A DNA stretch of 64,000 nt, taken from positions 37,914-101,913 of the IMG/VR virus record IMGVR_UViG_3300031251_000004; one strand, given 5' to 3'. Under the pieces are notes generated by a model that saw nothing but the letters and a program-made list of their open reading frames with translations, was not told the DNA's origin and did no database searches. The DNA comes from a virus. Shown here piece by piece: positions 54,701 to 63,982 of the stretch (its first letter is position 1; each line of letters begins with the position of its first letter). The position numbers were made by a program, and so were the translations under genes.

Positions 54701-55598
54701 TTAATTGATTATCAGCAAGTAATACATAAGTAAATGCGTTATCAGGATCATATGTCGAATCTAATATCTGATATCCATATGTTGGTATATCATAATTATA
54801 CGGTGGCATTGATGAATTATATACAAACACTACGCTATTTAATACTATTACAAATCGTTCAGTAGAATTAATTGTAAAAGTATCCATATTAAATGAACCG
54901 GATTTATCAACATAAACCACTGGTAAACTCTCTGTGTAATTTGCAGATTGTAATGATACAGGATATGATGGAAAAGTTGATATTGATGTTATATTTTGTA
55001 CTGGATCATTAGTTGGGTTCATGCCAACTCTTAGTATTTCATATGCGCTTTCCTCATTCAGTCTATCGTATGGTCCAGTGCCTCTCGTTTTTGACTCATC
55101 AATTATGGTAGTACTTAAGTAATTTTCATTTTTTGACTGTCGCACAGCATACAATGATTGCGACAGTACAGAAGATAGTCCTTTGATGTAATTCGATATT
55201 ATCGAAGGGCTATCTAAATCATAAACATTATTTCGTAAAAAATTGTTTAGATATATTAGCACAGGATTACCAGCATCCAGTGGACCTAATATTAATTGTC
55301 TATTCGTTACACCGTCATTCAAAATGAATGCATCGCCATTAAGTGAATTGAATGGCACTTGGCTGGTTGATTGAAAAATTATATAATATGCGGCTTGTGG
55401 AACTAATGGCTGTGTGGTAATATTTAATGTATTACCTAATACACTAACAATTAATACAGATGAGTCAGAAACCCCGGGAGTTTGTGAACTTATTGTAATA
55501 TTTGATGTATCTATATTTTCATTTAAATTTTCTGAAAATTTAGCAGTAATAGTAGTACTAGTTACTACCGATACAGTTATGATTCTTAAGTTAGCCAC
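48744..55598 (-). CDS. Giant baseplate/fibre protein with LamG-like domains
   Basis: 2284 aa, starting at a GTG that overlaps the Baseplate_J stop. N-terminal domain of fibronectin/invasin-like strands (ISSQTPGVSDSSVLIVSV). At least two concanavalin-like LamG modules: one (about 1030-1360) with LRLEQGSFECWVIPNWDG, DESGYLNFRVFDKDGRNS and ELHLFVDGKEVPN, a second (about 2000-2220) with QGTIEFWVNPMYD, AGYVTFNVRASG and EIRFFVDGYERSN. LamG folds bind sugars or proteins. Directly after Baseplate_J, so it may be the tail-fibre network or a baseplate periphery protein. Confidence 0.72.
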   Translation of the reverse strand: MANLRIITVSVVTSTTITAKFSENLNENIDTSNITISSQTPGVSDSSVLIVSVLGNTLNITTQPLVPQAAYYIIFQSTSQVPFNSLNGDAFILNDGVTNRQLILGPLDAGNPVLIYLNNFLRNNVYDLDSPSIISNYIKGLSSVLSQSLYAVRQSKNENYLSTTIIDESKTRGTGPYDRLNEESAYEILRVGMNPTNDPVQNITSISTFPSYPVSLQSANYTESLPVVYVDKSGSFNMDTFTINSTERFVIVLNSVVFVYNSSMPPYNYDIPTYGYQILDSTYDPDNAFTYVLLADNQLKLNQEVFNDPNFSIENLAYIQVTYQYRDTGKVLDPSSLVIDTVISSGREIVPPLENTFTLMHAPIVTGSDAIGTIGDVVFIDPNAFPGSGTPHPAFLYEIPFRFDYLPSQVGEYSVDYNTGNVYVYGQDNKTGTGAYPPLATYSYRYVFKSQIDYVYDSDSFELVALPNGSLTGSSANVIFNYEQVLAQGIDYVVASHIEVLSEYVDNRLIATNTIQPLNFPVTDVFRIFNQTTGEVYSILRWTDNQIFFSYIKAPNIVSTTGERATFQNIVNETLSVAAVMTLAGGEIFQFFLNNNNIISTSQDEIGSSFNTSVSFSNTSTFQQEVYFDNSSTNTQNIARLQNIGDYQIDYVNGVVWCYVPIEQSYSVGFISYKRGYISPTNPHLISVDDIYYQLNILNQKTKQFSYTNFSDGSILPSTFDVANEGFLNGNPEYPYQIYNNQVGTFINTVFSPGVSSYIGYVRGLYEYEDLLNNINPINFSQATTFNGKNITVSSLPFTEYHSVQFDGTNYYILANTSLLYLSPNITLNIQITRLSDNATLWNNSGTLVFGNPLKLILPNINSPNAGDAIQLSYSYTINNLYRVVIDYDKGGYYIDYTYLADEIIISYEYGDNVLDFSKSMALSQGDTYYVSYKVGALRDALLKNFGTLINIPILNSLDVSFERERYRDALIAAMSSFPEGPTITSMSNLVETIVHAPPQIIESAFQNWSLGSDLLNPQPITTNGSFSLVQAKYDNGVLMNTPGQVIKFPTVSNLRLEQGSFECWVIPNWDGIDNQSVLHFTITKNGQPVLPQNVFIGPSAYHPVFDGYASFTITKNSNTLGIPNKSKDGVFIYCANDPYTNFSRWYFDVLDGYADGYGIKNYQISVKTDGTFYNVKPTRNNQLSSDRIFSGTNNISYSISGISNVNQGITFVADYNHYVFDFGKDQNHNRFSIYKDESGYLNFRVFDKDGRNSTVDTDISSWKAGQKHHIAASWSLNTKNSRDELHLFVDGKEVPNIIKYGSNIAPYLHEKFRTVDPEEIVGVINSAIVSSIDLVTTIGSNIVTSSLNFSAYGVVNGGMIYIEEPGFSQSGYSIVNVNGNTLTLASVMPLSMTGGYFSVNKTSFNVLTEIDLYPNISVSLLHSLLNGNDLQVTDGYNIVTSASFNFSIKNILPGYIIRIAESGFAESYIILAVNGNNLTLNSKMPVNYSSAAFFIYSNAAQEIPGVRALHPAYSITRNSNDTITLTILDKALPNDIVLIETLGLNHRLINHKYYVWGNASNIIKTKLPSPILLSDVKITHILLDTINIGPSNSMLGGGVFTSNNIVMDQPSISDNGRTLSVYVSGTNVDYSSPVTVSIYGTNNTSSPEVLTFSANGTQLTVSQFISVDYAVVTCKPIDPTKNCVVISIQEANPITVAENSTVVPTIRYSYQTAAGNTLTGSGNTVSDENGFFSSQSVGNYLMITYPAINAGQYQILSVSADHSSAMISPSLSSPIVSDGIYEILTVTTYRSGLQNGFFILENLSTPGQPYNLVQGSYNFEYYTYLSVPINTGNLYSYVGTDFTGNNIFNGTIDELMIVSEKLTDVRVGEMVGANQETITKDFNSIKALKPTQNTLMLLHFDTFPFTNDSSIYTTASNQFIQSSISVNDNFGKSIAITNTPLVINNTGILTKQQGTIEFWVNPMYDTSNDPNYRFYFDASSIVSEKIISINNATVKVSGRISQIQNVKLQIGSQSVDYFAGGVIAPDMQTIYLNRPLPNQQTPVVVNYVPTGTNGDRISIFKDPAGYVTFNVRASGIDYQIRSPALWSKGTWHRLKATYIINTGLGSDEIRFFVDGYERSNTLFGNGLLFGQNQVFGSSSSGPNTMQASIMFKDSINELFIGSDFSRVNGAYALIDNLRISNISWPLFMPFGESLDVNYSTNTNIIFPVTPDLYTTLLLDFDTLITKNTNFATLKNSMTGLSDFTINVYDTFDILADNIVVKQVLEELINILKPANSQVYINYF

Positions 55599-58500
55599 TT
55601 GTAATACTTTCTTGTGCTACCGTTACAGTGTTAGCAACAAAATACTGATTTTGTTGAGCGGTTATAGTCAACACTTGCCCTGCTTGCCCATCAACATTGA
55701 AATATACTATTCTAACTCGCTCAACACCGCTTACTGCTTGTGCAGCTGCAATTAATGTTGATGCGTTTAATACATCACCTAGCTTTCCGGTATTAATTGT
55801 TGTAGTAACTGCATTTTTTACATTCTGAATTACTATTGCAGCTGAGTTGGTTGAATTTGAATTTACTACTATATTTAGTGTTGCATCTATTAGTAATTCT
55901 TGAGCCTCTTTGACTAAAACATCCGCTGTTATTGGTCTAGCTCCTTCAACCGTAAATGTTGTTGTGCTTATTAGTGAGTTATAGTTATACTGAATTAAAA
56001 TTCTTTCGTTTTGTTTTGGAGCTAAGTAATCATACACAGCTGTGTACCTTGAGCCGGTTGCCGGTTGAGTAAAAAATGATACAGTAAATCTAGCAGACTG
56101 TGACGAATTAAATCCGCTTGATGCATAAAATCTATCTAAAAACGCAAACTTTTTATTAGTGAACAGCGTACCATTTTTTGAGAAATATACATTTTCTGAA
56201 TCATTATCTGTTGCATAATAAAAAGTAACCTGTAATGCATCACCAATTACTGGTGCATTAGCTAGATTATTGCTTGTTGATGGTAATGTAAATTCTGTAT
56301 TTTGTAATGTTGTATCATTAATCATTTCATTTGCATACAATATATTATTACTAATACTTGTACCGAATACATCGTATGTTGCTGCGGTGCTTAATACTTG
56401 ATTACCAGTTGTAATATTTACTTTTTCTACACTAACTACTCTAACAATATAAGCATTTGATGGTATCGTAGAATTAGATGTAAGTCCTAAAAATGTTTTA
56501 AAAGCACTTAGAGCATTTTGTTTTAATCCATTATTTATAGCAGTGAATATAACGCTTGCAACCTGGGTAACTGTTGTTCCGCTTGCAGTTATAACACCCT
56601 GGTTAGATATTTGATCTGTGACTGTTATAGATAGCTTAGTTGGTGACTGATGCAAATTTTTATTTGAAAATAGCATTACAACCACTGCATCACCTTGAGA
56701 GGCAACAGCATTTGCTGGTAAATTTAAAATATTATTTACCGGATCAATTATACCAGAAGTTGTCCATAAATCCTTACCATCCGCAATTCTAATTACACTT
56801 ATTTGATTCACTGCTAGATTAGCTACTGCTAATTGTATTGTTATTAAATTACTTGAAGAACTAAATGATGTTATATTATATGTTCCTTTATTATTTACAT
56901 TAGATGTATTAATTAGTCTTATCGACTTACCTAATAAATCATCTACTGATGAAAAACTAAATAATATACTTGAAAAAGTTGCAACTGTAGAATTAGCGTT
57001 CACAGACTGTATATATCCATCTGTACCAGATGCTATTGCTATACCGGTCGTATTATCAATTATATTAAAAGTTATATTATTTTCAACAATAAAATTATGT
57101 ATTGGTACATAATAATTATTATTAGTGAAATTGAATAATAAGTTCTGAAAATCGTTTTTTAGTATTGTGTTGTTGTATGTAAATGGTTGAAATCTTCTTA
57201 TATCATCTGCAAAATATAACACAAGAACATTATCACCAATATTTGGCGAGTTAAATCCAGAAAAAATCAACTGATATGCAGTACCTGTATTTACAACAGT
57301 ACCTGGAAAATCAGCATTCCATATTTCTTTACCTGACACTAAATCTATTACTGATACTACTTGTGATTGTAATAATGAGAAATCAGAAGAAGGTATACTC
57401 AATGTAATATAATTTTGGGAAAGACCGTTGACCTGAATAGTTTGATTTTCTTTTTTAATTACATTTGATTTTATAGTATTGGTTGCGCCAGTGCTGGTAT
57501 TTAGTAAAAATCCATTACCAGATCTACTAACTGGTAATCCAGTTATACCAACAGACATTAAATCTGGTACCGCAGCTAGATATGTAACATCCAAATATAC
57601 AGATTGAGTTGTTGTTGGAACATTTCCAACTGGAACAGTTATTTGATTGGATGAAAAACTTCCGGTTGAATTAGTGGCATTAAATGCATCTTGTTGATTA
57701 TATGTAATTGATATCAAACTACCAAGTATCGCTGTTGTGTCTGTTGGCAAAATTACAATAACGCTATACTTAAGTTCTATACCAACTACGATGCTATTAT
57801 TAATAATAATTCCATCGCCTTCTGCAGTATTGTATACTTCTTCATTCGAATCAGCCAATCTAATATCTTCTATGGAGCTAATTGGGTTATCAATGGGAGA
57901 TAGAACTACCTGCAATCTTGTTGGAAAATTCGGCACAGTACTAGCTACAACAGTACCACGCGTAAAACTAAAATAATCAGCACTTATTATTGTAGATACC
58001 GGATGTTTTACCGTTCCAACATAAAAATTATTAGTGGCATTCATAGAAAATAAAACCCGTTCATCTCTAATAACATTAGACATATCCCAATCAACGCTAT
58101 CAGTTATTGGTCGAGGATTATTTTTTAAGAATTTACCATCATAATCGCTGTATGGATCATAGCTAACTATCCAGGTATAATCAACTTGAAGGATATTACT
58201 TGATGCCGGTAATGTATTACCAGTAATTTGTATTCTGCCAGTTGTATTAGTGCTTCCAGTATTGTCTAAGTTCTGATTAGTGATTTGATATGTTTCACCA
58301 GTATTCACATTGAATACCCTGGTTACATTTGTAGCTGGAGTGTGTAATAGTTGAATTATAGAATTATCACTTGTTGATACATTACTATTTTCACTAACTA
58401 TAGATATACTCTGTTGTACTTCTGATATATCAATAACATCCGAATATGTTGTAGCATCTTGTCCGTTAAATTTTGACTTGATTCTATCTTCTTGAAATAA

Positions 58501-59682
58501 CGATATCTTATTTGATATCCAGTGAAATTTATCGAATCCCCATGGACTGCCAGCATATACTCCAGTATCTTTTATTAACTCATAGTTTCCAGACACTCTT
58601 CCAAGACTATCTGTAGTTTTTGGAATAAAATTACCGCCACTAAGCGTTCCTGTAACTTGTAAAATTGCCTCTACAGGTTGAGCTGGTAATGTACCATTTG
58701 CGATATCGTCAATTCTTTTTTGAGTAACTGTTTTATTAACATCTGCTGGAATTTGACCTAAAACAATTATATTAGCAGTACTAGTTGGATCATTGTTATT
58801 ACTCTGATCTATATAGATATATGTATCCGTAAATTGAGTCAATATACTTCCAAGTAATAAGATATCTACTTTTCCACCAGTTCCTTCTGATATTATCGTA
58901 TAACTACCATCTGAATTTTTTACTACCTGCGTTCCATCTCTTGTCATTAGTGGATTACCAGGACCAATTACCACTGCGTCTTCAACGGCTGAATTTGACT
59001 CTACTAGATTTTTGTATCCGAGGGCTGTGCCTATATTAGAACCACTAAATACTGCTAATACTCTATTCCTAAATGTTGCATCGTTTTCTTGATCCACACC
59101 ACCAGTGAATGGAAATGTGTTCGTAACATTTGATACACCAGCAATAGCTGTTTGATTTAATGAATATTGTGATACATTTCCGGCACTACCAGCAGTAGTT
59201 GCCTGTACCGATACTTCTACCGCATATTGATCTGTTATATTCAAAAAACTCAATGCACTTTGATATTTAGTAGCGATAGATTTATAAAAATTAGCATTTG
59301 CTGGATCTACGCTTGTACCATTCAATACAACGAATGTAGAGCCGCTCGTAGAAGTTATTAATGAATTAACATTGATGGCAATGATAGCTGGGATAGAACT
59401 AAATGTCAATAATGCCGTACCAGAAGATTTGGTTGCTACTTTTCTTGTGACACCATAGTTTTGTGCTAATTTATCAAGGTCACTACCGGATACAAGTCTT
59501 AATGACTGAAGATTAGATATCTTACCAAGTTCATCATATAACAATGCAATCTGTGATGCCGGAGCATCTACAATCAGATCTCTAGCGACCGTTCCCGGCT
59601 TTAAATCCAAATTTGGCTGAGCTGTATTAAAAAAGTCTATTAGACTTAATATAATATCATTAGTTGATCTGATCGTTACCAT
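55591..59682 (-). CDS. Baseplate J-like protein (large insertion)
   Basis: 1363 aa. N-terminal NPNLDLKPGTVARDLIVDA-type wedge motif (TAQPNLDLKPGTVARDL), GSDLDKLAQNYGVTRK, and the family signature FPFTGGVDQENDATFRNRV with GTALGYKNLVES (about 190-240). A C-terminal domain (about 1195-1363) with PITADVLVKEAQEL and VERVRIVYFNVDG matches the J-family tail. About 900 residues of fibre-like beta sequence separate them, making the protein several times longer than usual. It forms the baseplate wedge of contractile tails. AAGG lies before the ATG. Confidence 0.85.
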   Translation of the reverse strand: MVTIRSTNDIILSLIDFFNTAQPNLDLKPGTVARDLIVDAPASQIALLYDELGKISNLQSLRLVSGSDLDKLAQNYGVTRKVATKSSGTALLTFSSIPAIIAINVNSLITSTSGSTFVVLNGTSVDPANANFYKSIATKYQSALSFLNITDQYAVEVSVQATTAGSAGNVSQYSLNQTAIAGVSNVTNTFPFTGGVDQENDATFRNRVLAVFSGSNIGTALGYKNLVESNSAVEDAVVIGPGNPLMTRDGTQVVKNSDGSYTIISEGTGGKVDILLLGSILTQFTDTYIYIDQSNNNDPTSTANIIVLGQIPADVNKTVTQKRIDDIANGTLPAQPVEAILQVTGTLSGGNFIPKTTDSLGRVSGNYELIKDTGVYAGSPWGFDKFHWISNKISLFQEDRIKSKFNGQDATTYSDVIDISEVQQSISIVSENSNVSTSDNSIIQLLHTPATNVTRVFNVNTGETYQITNQNLDNTGSTNTTGRIQITGNTLPASSNILQVDYTWIVSYDPYSDYDGKFLKNNPRPITDSVDWDMSNVIRDERVLFSMNATNNFYVGTVKHPVSTIISADYFSFTRGTVVASTVPNFPTRLQVVLSPIDNPISSIEDIRLADSNEEVYNTAEGDGIIINNSIVVGIELKYSVIVILPTDTTAILGSLISITYNQQDAFNATNSTGSFSSNQITVPVGNVPTTTQSVYLDVTYLAAVPDLMSVGITGLPVSRSGNGFLLNTSTGATNTIKSNVIKKENQTIQVNGLSQNYITLSIPSSDFSLLQSQVVSVIDLVSGKEIWNADFPGTVVNTGTAYQLIFSGFNSPNIGDNVLVLYFADDIRRFQPFTYNNTILKNDFQNLLFNFTNNNYYVPIHNFIVENNITFNIIDNTTGIAIASGTDGYIQSVNANSTVATFSSILFSFSSVDDLLGKSIRLINTSNVNNKGTYNITSFSSSSNLITIQLAVANLAVNQISVIRIADGKDLWTTSGIIDPVNNILNLPANAVASQGDAVVVMLFSNKNLHQSPTKLSITVTDQISNQGVITASGTTVTQVASVIFTAINNGLKQNALSAFKTFLGLTSNSTIPSNAYIVRVVSVEKVNITTGNQVLSTAATYDVFGTSISNNILYANEMINDTTLQNTEFTLPSTSNNLANAPVIGDALQVTFYYATDNDSENVYFSKNGTLFTNKKFAFLDRFYASSGFNSSQSARFTVSFFTQPATGSRYTAVYDYLAPKQNERILIQYNYNSLISTTTFTVEGARPITADVLVKEAQELLIDATLNIVVNSNSTNSAAIVIQNVKNAVTTTINTGKLGDVLNASTLIAAAQAVSGVERVRIVYFNVDGQAGQVLTITAQQNQYFVANTVTVAQESITSG

Positions 59683-59691
59683 TATGTAGCC

Positions 59692-60129
59692 TTAAATATT
59701 ACTTATTGGAGTTTGAAATGTCGCGCTTACTTTACCAAATGCTCTGCTCAATACATTTATAGTCGTTATATACCAGCGCGGATCATATGGACTTTGCGTT
59801 ATTGATATATTTTTAATAAATGCGATTTGTTCATCTGGTGAAACTGATTGACCAGACTGAACTTGTAAGTTTTGTAGTTTTTTCAAATTTTGAACCGCAT
59901 TTTCTAGTTGAGTTTGCGCAACTGATAGTAATATATCACTATTTAGAACAGATCCTATTAAAGACTTAGACATTAGTGTTCCATACCAAGGATTTAATAC
60001 GTTCGCACCAGCCTCTGTTAAGGCTATTTTGAGCAAATCTTGCACCAATTTATCGTTTCCTTGAACCGTAGCAAAATCAGAATTTGAAATAACTAAATCA
60101 CCATTAAGTATTTTTAGATCAAAAGACAT
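59692..60129 (-). CDS. Baseplate wedge protein, gp25-like
   Basis: 145 aa from the ATG at 60129 with AGGTGA 6 bases upstream; an in-frame ATG at 60153 lacks a ribosome site. FDLKILNGDLVIS, then LVQDLLKIALTEAGANVLNPWYG with a conserved phage-baseplate motif and a lysozyme-like small fold, typical of gp25-like subunits that join wedge and sheath. It is immediately upstream of baseplate J, the usual order in myoviruses. Confidence 0.78.
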   Translation of the reverse strand: MSFDLKILNGDLVISNSDFATVQGNDKLVQDLLKIALTEAGANVLNPWYGTLMSKSLIGSVLNSDILLSVAQTQLENAVQNLKKLQNLQVQSGQSVSPDEQIAFIKNISITQSPYDPRWYITTINVLSRAFGKVSATFQTPISNI

Positions 60130-60179
60130 AGTTTCACCTACTAAATATGCCAAATTATTATTATTGAAGCAAAAATAGC

Positions 60180-61838
60180 CTATGGAGCAATTACAACTGT
60201 TCCATTATTGACATTATCATAGTATTTTTGTATAAATTGGTAAATATTCAGCAGTGTGCTTTCAAATGATGCTAATGCTGTCACTACATCTGGTACATTT
60301 TGCTGATCTTGTGCTGGCAGGTTCGTATTACCTATATCACCAATATTTATATCTTTTCTATAATTTCTAATTCTTTGGAGTGCTCTAGTATCAATCAATC
60401 CTAATAATGCTAATGGATCCATAATCCATAATGCTGCTTGCATTGCAATCATATCTATTAATCCAAGTCCACTGAACTCACCCATTATTATTTCAATATT
60501 TTTTAAAAAATTTATACCATCATTACCTAACTTATTTCTTTTTTCATTTAATAAATCTAGATTTTGTTGATATGATTTAGCAATATTTTTATTTATAGAA
60601 AATACTGAATCATCTAGATTAGAAAATACAAAATCCCCCACATCAGGAACTCCATTAAGCCCAGTATCAAATTGTAAATCATTTAATATTTGTTTTTGTG
60701 TTCGTGTAATTATTTCATTTTCTAATAATCGATTATTAAGATCATTAGCAATCGGTACATTTACCGTACCACCATTTTCTATTCCACCAATAGGATTGGG
60801 CATTGGTTGAAAATTCATTGCTTGTCTAATTTTTTGTATTTCATTAATTGATTCAATTAATTTATCTACTACAATTTGCATAATTTTAACATAATCACTA
60901 AATATTTTTACCTCTGAACTATACAATTGTCCTAATGGATCGGCTACTGCTGCAACTAAATCCTGATCCGTTTGTGATGGGTCATCAGTTATACTTTGAA
61001 AAATAGCAGTAATGACATCATTACCTTGATCTAGAGTAAGATTTTTATTATTAAATCTTGTTGTTATTACTTTTTCAATATACGGTCTTTTTAGGTTATC
61101 AGTAGAACCTGTTGCAGAACCAAATACCTTAGTTTGTGTTTTATCTTTTAAAAATGGGGCACAAATCCTATTCACTATTGGTCTAACCGATGAATCTATC
61201 CTTGGATCAACTATAAATGGTTTTATTGGATGTCTAGTAACTAAAATAGAGGGAGTAATTGCGAAAACTTTATTCAATTCCTGAACTCTTTCATCAATCG
61301 ATTGATTTTTATTTGGATCATCAACTAATGGGGCGGTGCTTCCAAGCTGTCGCTCGAACGATCTTATAAATAATGAGCCGAGAGTTATTTGTTGGGCTTG
61401 AGTTCCACCACCAGAAAATATGGTATTAAAATATAACTGTACTTGCTGTTCCCTATACGCAAATTGTGATTTTAAAGCTAAATTGTCTATTACACTACTT
61501 GCTATTTTCTGATATGCTGCGGTGGCAGTTTTATCTAAATTTAGATTAGGATCATACCCTGGACTATAAAAATTACTACTATCGGCAACAACAGGGAATC
61601 CTAACATACGATAGAACGCATGACATCTTGATTCCTGATATTGAGGCGTATTTAGTTCCTGTGAGTTAGGAACTAATGCATTAAAATGACTGCGTAATGC
61701 GTCAACTGGTGAAATGAAATTATTGTATAATGTATCAAAATCAATATTCAATATATCTTGATTATTTTGATATTGAGATTGAGAATTATCTTCTGATGAA
61801 TTATTATTATAGTAGTTATTATTTGAGCTATTATCCAT
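60180..61838 (-). CDS. Tail/baseplate structural protein, family not recognised
   Basis: 552 aa. A low-complexity Asn/Ser/Gln-rich N-terminus (1-28) precedes an alpha-helical body (ALRSHFNALVPNSQ, SIDERVQELNKVFAITP, YVKIMQIVVDKLIESI, LLNEKRNKLG) and a hydrophobic stretch (about 452-478: GLIDMIAMQAALWIMDPLAL). Its ATG overlaps the upstream stop (TAATG) with GGAG upstream, so it is coupled to the 714 aa gene. Position just upstream of gp25 suggests a baseplate hub or tail-assembly protein. Confidence 0.6.
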   Translation of the reverse strand: MDNSSNNNYYNNNSSEDNSQSQYQNNQDILNIDFDTLYNNFISPVDALRSHFNALVPNSQELNTPQYQESRCHAFYRMLGFPVVADSSNFYSPGYDPNLNLDKTATAAYQKIASSVIDNLALKSQFAYREQQVQLYFNTIFSGGGTQAQQITLGSLFIRSFERQLGSTAPLVDDPNKNQSIDERVQELNKVFAITPSILVTRHPIKPFIVDPRIDSSVRPIVNRICAPFLKDKTQTKVFGSATGSTDNLKRPYIEKVITTRFNNKNLTLDQGNDVITAIFQSITDDPSQTDQDLVAAVADPLGQLYSSEVKIFSDYVKIMQIVVDKLIESINEIQKIRQAMNFQPMPNPIGGIENGGTVNVPIANDLNNRLLENEIITRTQKQILNDLQFDTGLNGVPDVGDFVFSNLDDSVFSINKNIAKSYQQNLDLLNEKRNKLGNDGINFLKNIEIIMGEFSGLGLIDMIAMQAALWIMDPLALLGLIDTRALQRIRNYRKDINIGDIGNTNLPAQDQQNVPDVVTALASFESTLLNIYQFIQKYYDNVNNGTVVIAP

Positions 61839-63982
61839 TATCTGGCTCCACTATCATTAGACTCATCTCTGGAAACATCTCCAGAATCTCGTCTTGGTAT
61901 TCCTCCATCTGTACTTGAGGAACCAGATGAGGATATAGCTGGTGAATATACAAATGTATAGTCTAACTCTGTTACTGCAACGGATGGCGTTTGAGTAATA
62001 TCTGATGGATTAGATAGAATACTTATATAGTTATTATTAAAAGAAACTTTGATGGTTCCATTTCCTGGAATATCACTTAATATTTCTGCTGTAAATAGTT
62101 GATATCCATCATAGGAAAATGAGCTAATAGTTCCTAATGAAATATTAGCATTCAATTGTGCCGCTATTGATTCAGCTACTTGTGGAGATAGATTATTCGT
62201 TAACGGCTGAGACGAGCTTTCATTGATATTTACAGATACGATTATCGGTTGTGTAATAAATTGTATGACTGGACTTAAACTAAATGAGCTAGTATATTGA
62301 TCATAAGATGCAGGAATAACTGCAGCCAGTGAACTATTGGTCTGTTGTTGCAGATTATTTAACAACCCAAGAACTGTTGCCTGAAATGCATTTGTTGATT
62401 CAATAGAAACGCTTTGTCTATACAATGTTATAGCATTTGTAATGGCATCTTGGGTTCCACCAACATCAGGTAGTACAATATTAGCAAGAGCAGCCGCATT
62501 GCCATTGAACTGAGCACCAATTGTATTGTTAATGAAGTCTTTATTTAACGCTACTTCTGGAATACACCCAAGAGTTATTAGGCTTTCTCCAACTAAAACT
62601 TCATGATTAATTGTAAAAGTATATTCTACATCTGAAAACAAGTATCCATCATTAGGGTAATATACTTCTCCATTTGCTGGTATACCTATTGGCTTTTGAT
62701 GAATAAAAGTATTTAGCGGGGTCGTTCTACCATGGGCATCTAATACTGGTGCTCCATTATCCTCAGTAATAACCCCACCGACTAAATTGAGTGTACCATT
62801 AAACGGAGCAACGTAATCATTATTATATGATGATACTCCAACCGTTGGAGGACTTTGCACAATAGCATTAGCTATTTTCATATACCTTGGACCTTTTGGA
62901 TCCGTTGGATTAAATGCAAAATCAGCAGGATTATAAAAAAATCTGAAACTGATTACATATGGCGTTGACGGAGGCGAAGTAGTAGTTGTATAATTAGTAC
63001 CACCAGGGAAAAACACTTTTGTATTAGATGGAGTTAAGTCGTATGGTGAAGTTATATTAATAAATGCTTGATGCGTTGATAGAGATGCATCATAGAATTG
63101 CCAGCTTTCTGATCTTATTGATGATATTATTGGTGGGAAGGATGCAGGTAATTCTAATCCAGAATCTATACCAACTTCATTATAATATAAGAAAGATCCT
63201 GTACCTTTAATATCACTATTATCTTTAATAAATCCTGGACATACATCAGGAGTGCAGCAGGAACTGGGATTACCACCACTTGAACTACATGGAGGTATTC
63301 TAAAACCTAAACTTAGAATTGCTTTTATGATTTGTATTATAATAGTAAATACACCAAAAATTACAAATAGATTTTGTAGTGAACATAATAAATCACCAAT
63401 TTTTTTGGTTATACCTATGATACTATCATTGTCTAACCTTTGAGCTGCTTTTCCTAACAAATTCAAATTAAAAATTATTACCTCAATCATTCCAGCTATA
63501 CGAGTTATCAAATATTCTATTAAAGATAGAATCAACAATAATAATGATATTATCATAATTGGTATTGCAAATGCTGGAAAAATTGAAAGAAACTCCGGTA
63601 TGCAATTACGAAATAAATTACTTATTGCACCACCAAGTGTAAACGGATTGAGTAATGAACACAATACTTCAATTATACATAGAATTAAATTTAATACTGG
63701 AAGAAAAAATTTATACAACATTAAAAATGGAGAGAACTTTTGTAATAAATCATTTACGGCACCATAAACATCAATAATAACATTTGGTTCCATTTTAGGT
63801 TTTAGCGTGCCTGGTGGCAATATAAAACTTATTTGATTAAATATGGATGTTAAATCTTCTACTGGTGAGGGAACGAATGGAATATTATATGACGGCAATG
63901 CAACGGAAAATCCACTGCTACCAGGGAATGTCCCAGCATTGGGGGCGACAACATTAGATTCTGGTAGTGGGGTACATGGCAT
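61838..63982 (-). CDS. Tail operon protein with hydrophobic segments
   Basis: 714 aa. Three long hydrophobic stretches at about 86-110 (FLMLYKFFLPVLNLILCIIE), 131-160 and 204-226 are followed by a cysteine-rich patch (CSSSGG, SCCTPDVC) and a beta-rich C-terminal two thirds with Ig or fibre-like texture, ending Ser/Asp/Arg-rich. AAGGA lies before the ATG. As first gene of the visible tail operon it is likely a virion protein; the hydrophobic part could be membrane-inserting during entry. Not recognised as a known family. Confidence 0.55.
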   Translation of the reverse strand: MPCTPLPESNVVAPNAGTFPGSSGFSVALPSYNIPFVPSPVEDLTSIFNQISFILPPGTLKPKMEPNVIIDVYGAVNDLLQKFSPFLMLYKFFLPVLNLILCIIEVLCSLLNPFTLGGAISNLFRNCIPEFLSIFPAFAIPIMIISLLLLILSLIEYLITRIAGMIEVIIFNLNLLGKAAQRLDNDSIIGITKKIGDLLCSLQNLFVIFGVFTIIIQIIKAILSLGFRIPPCSSSGGNPSSCCTPDVCPGFIKDNSDIKGTGSFLYYNEVGIDSGLELPASFPPIISSIRSESWQFYDASLSTHQAFINITSPYDLTPSNTKVFFPGGTNYTTTTSPPSTPYVISFRFFYNPADFAFNPTDPKGPRYMKIANAIVQSPPTVGVSSYNNDYVAPFNGTLNLVGGVITEDNGAPVLDAHGRTTPLNTFIHQKPIGIPANGEVYYPNDGYLFSDVEYTFTINHEVLVGESLITLGCIPEVALNKDFINNTIGAQFNGNAAALANIVLPDVGGTQDAITNAITLYRQSVSIESTNAFQATVLGLLNNLQQQTNSSLAAVIPASYDQYTSSFSLSPVIQFITQPIIVSVNINESSSQPLTNNLSPQVAESIAAQLNANISLGTISSFSYDGYQLFTAEILSDIPGNGTIKVSFNNNYISILSNPSDITQTPSVAVTELDYTFVYSPAISSSGSSSTDGGIPRRDSGDVSRDESNDSGAR

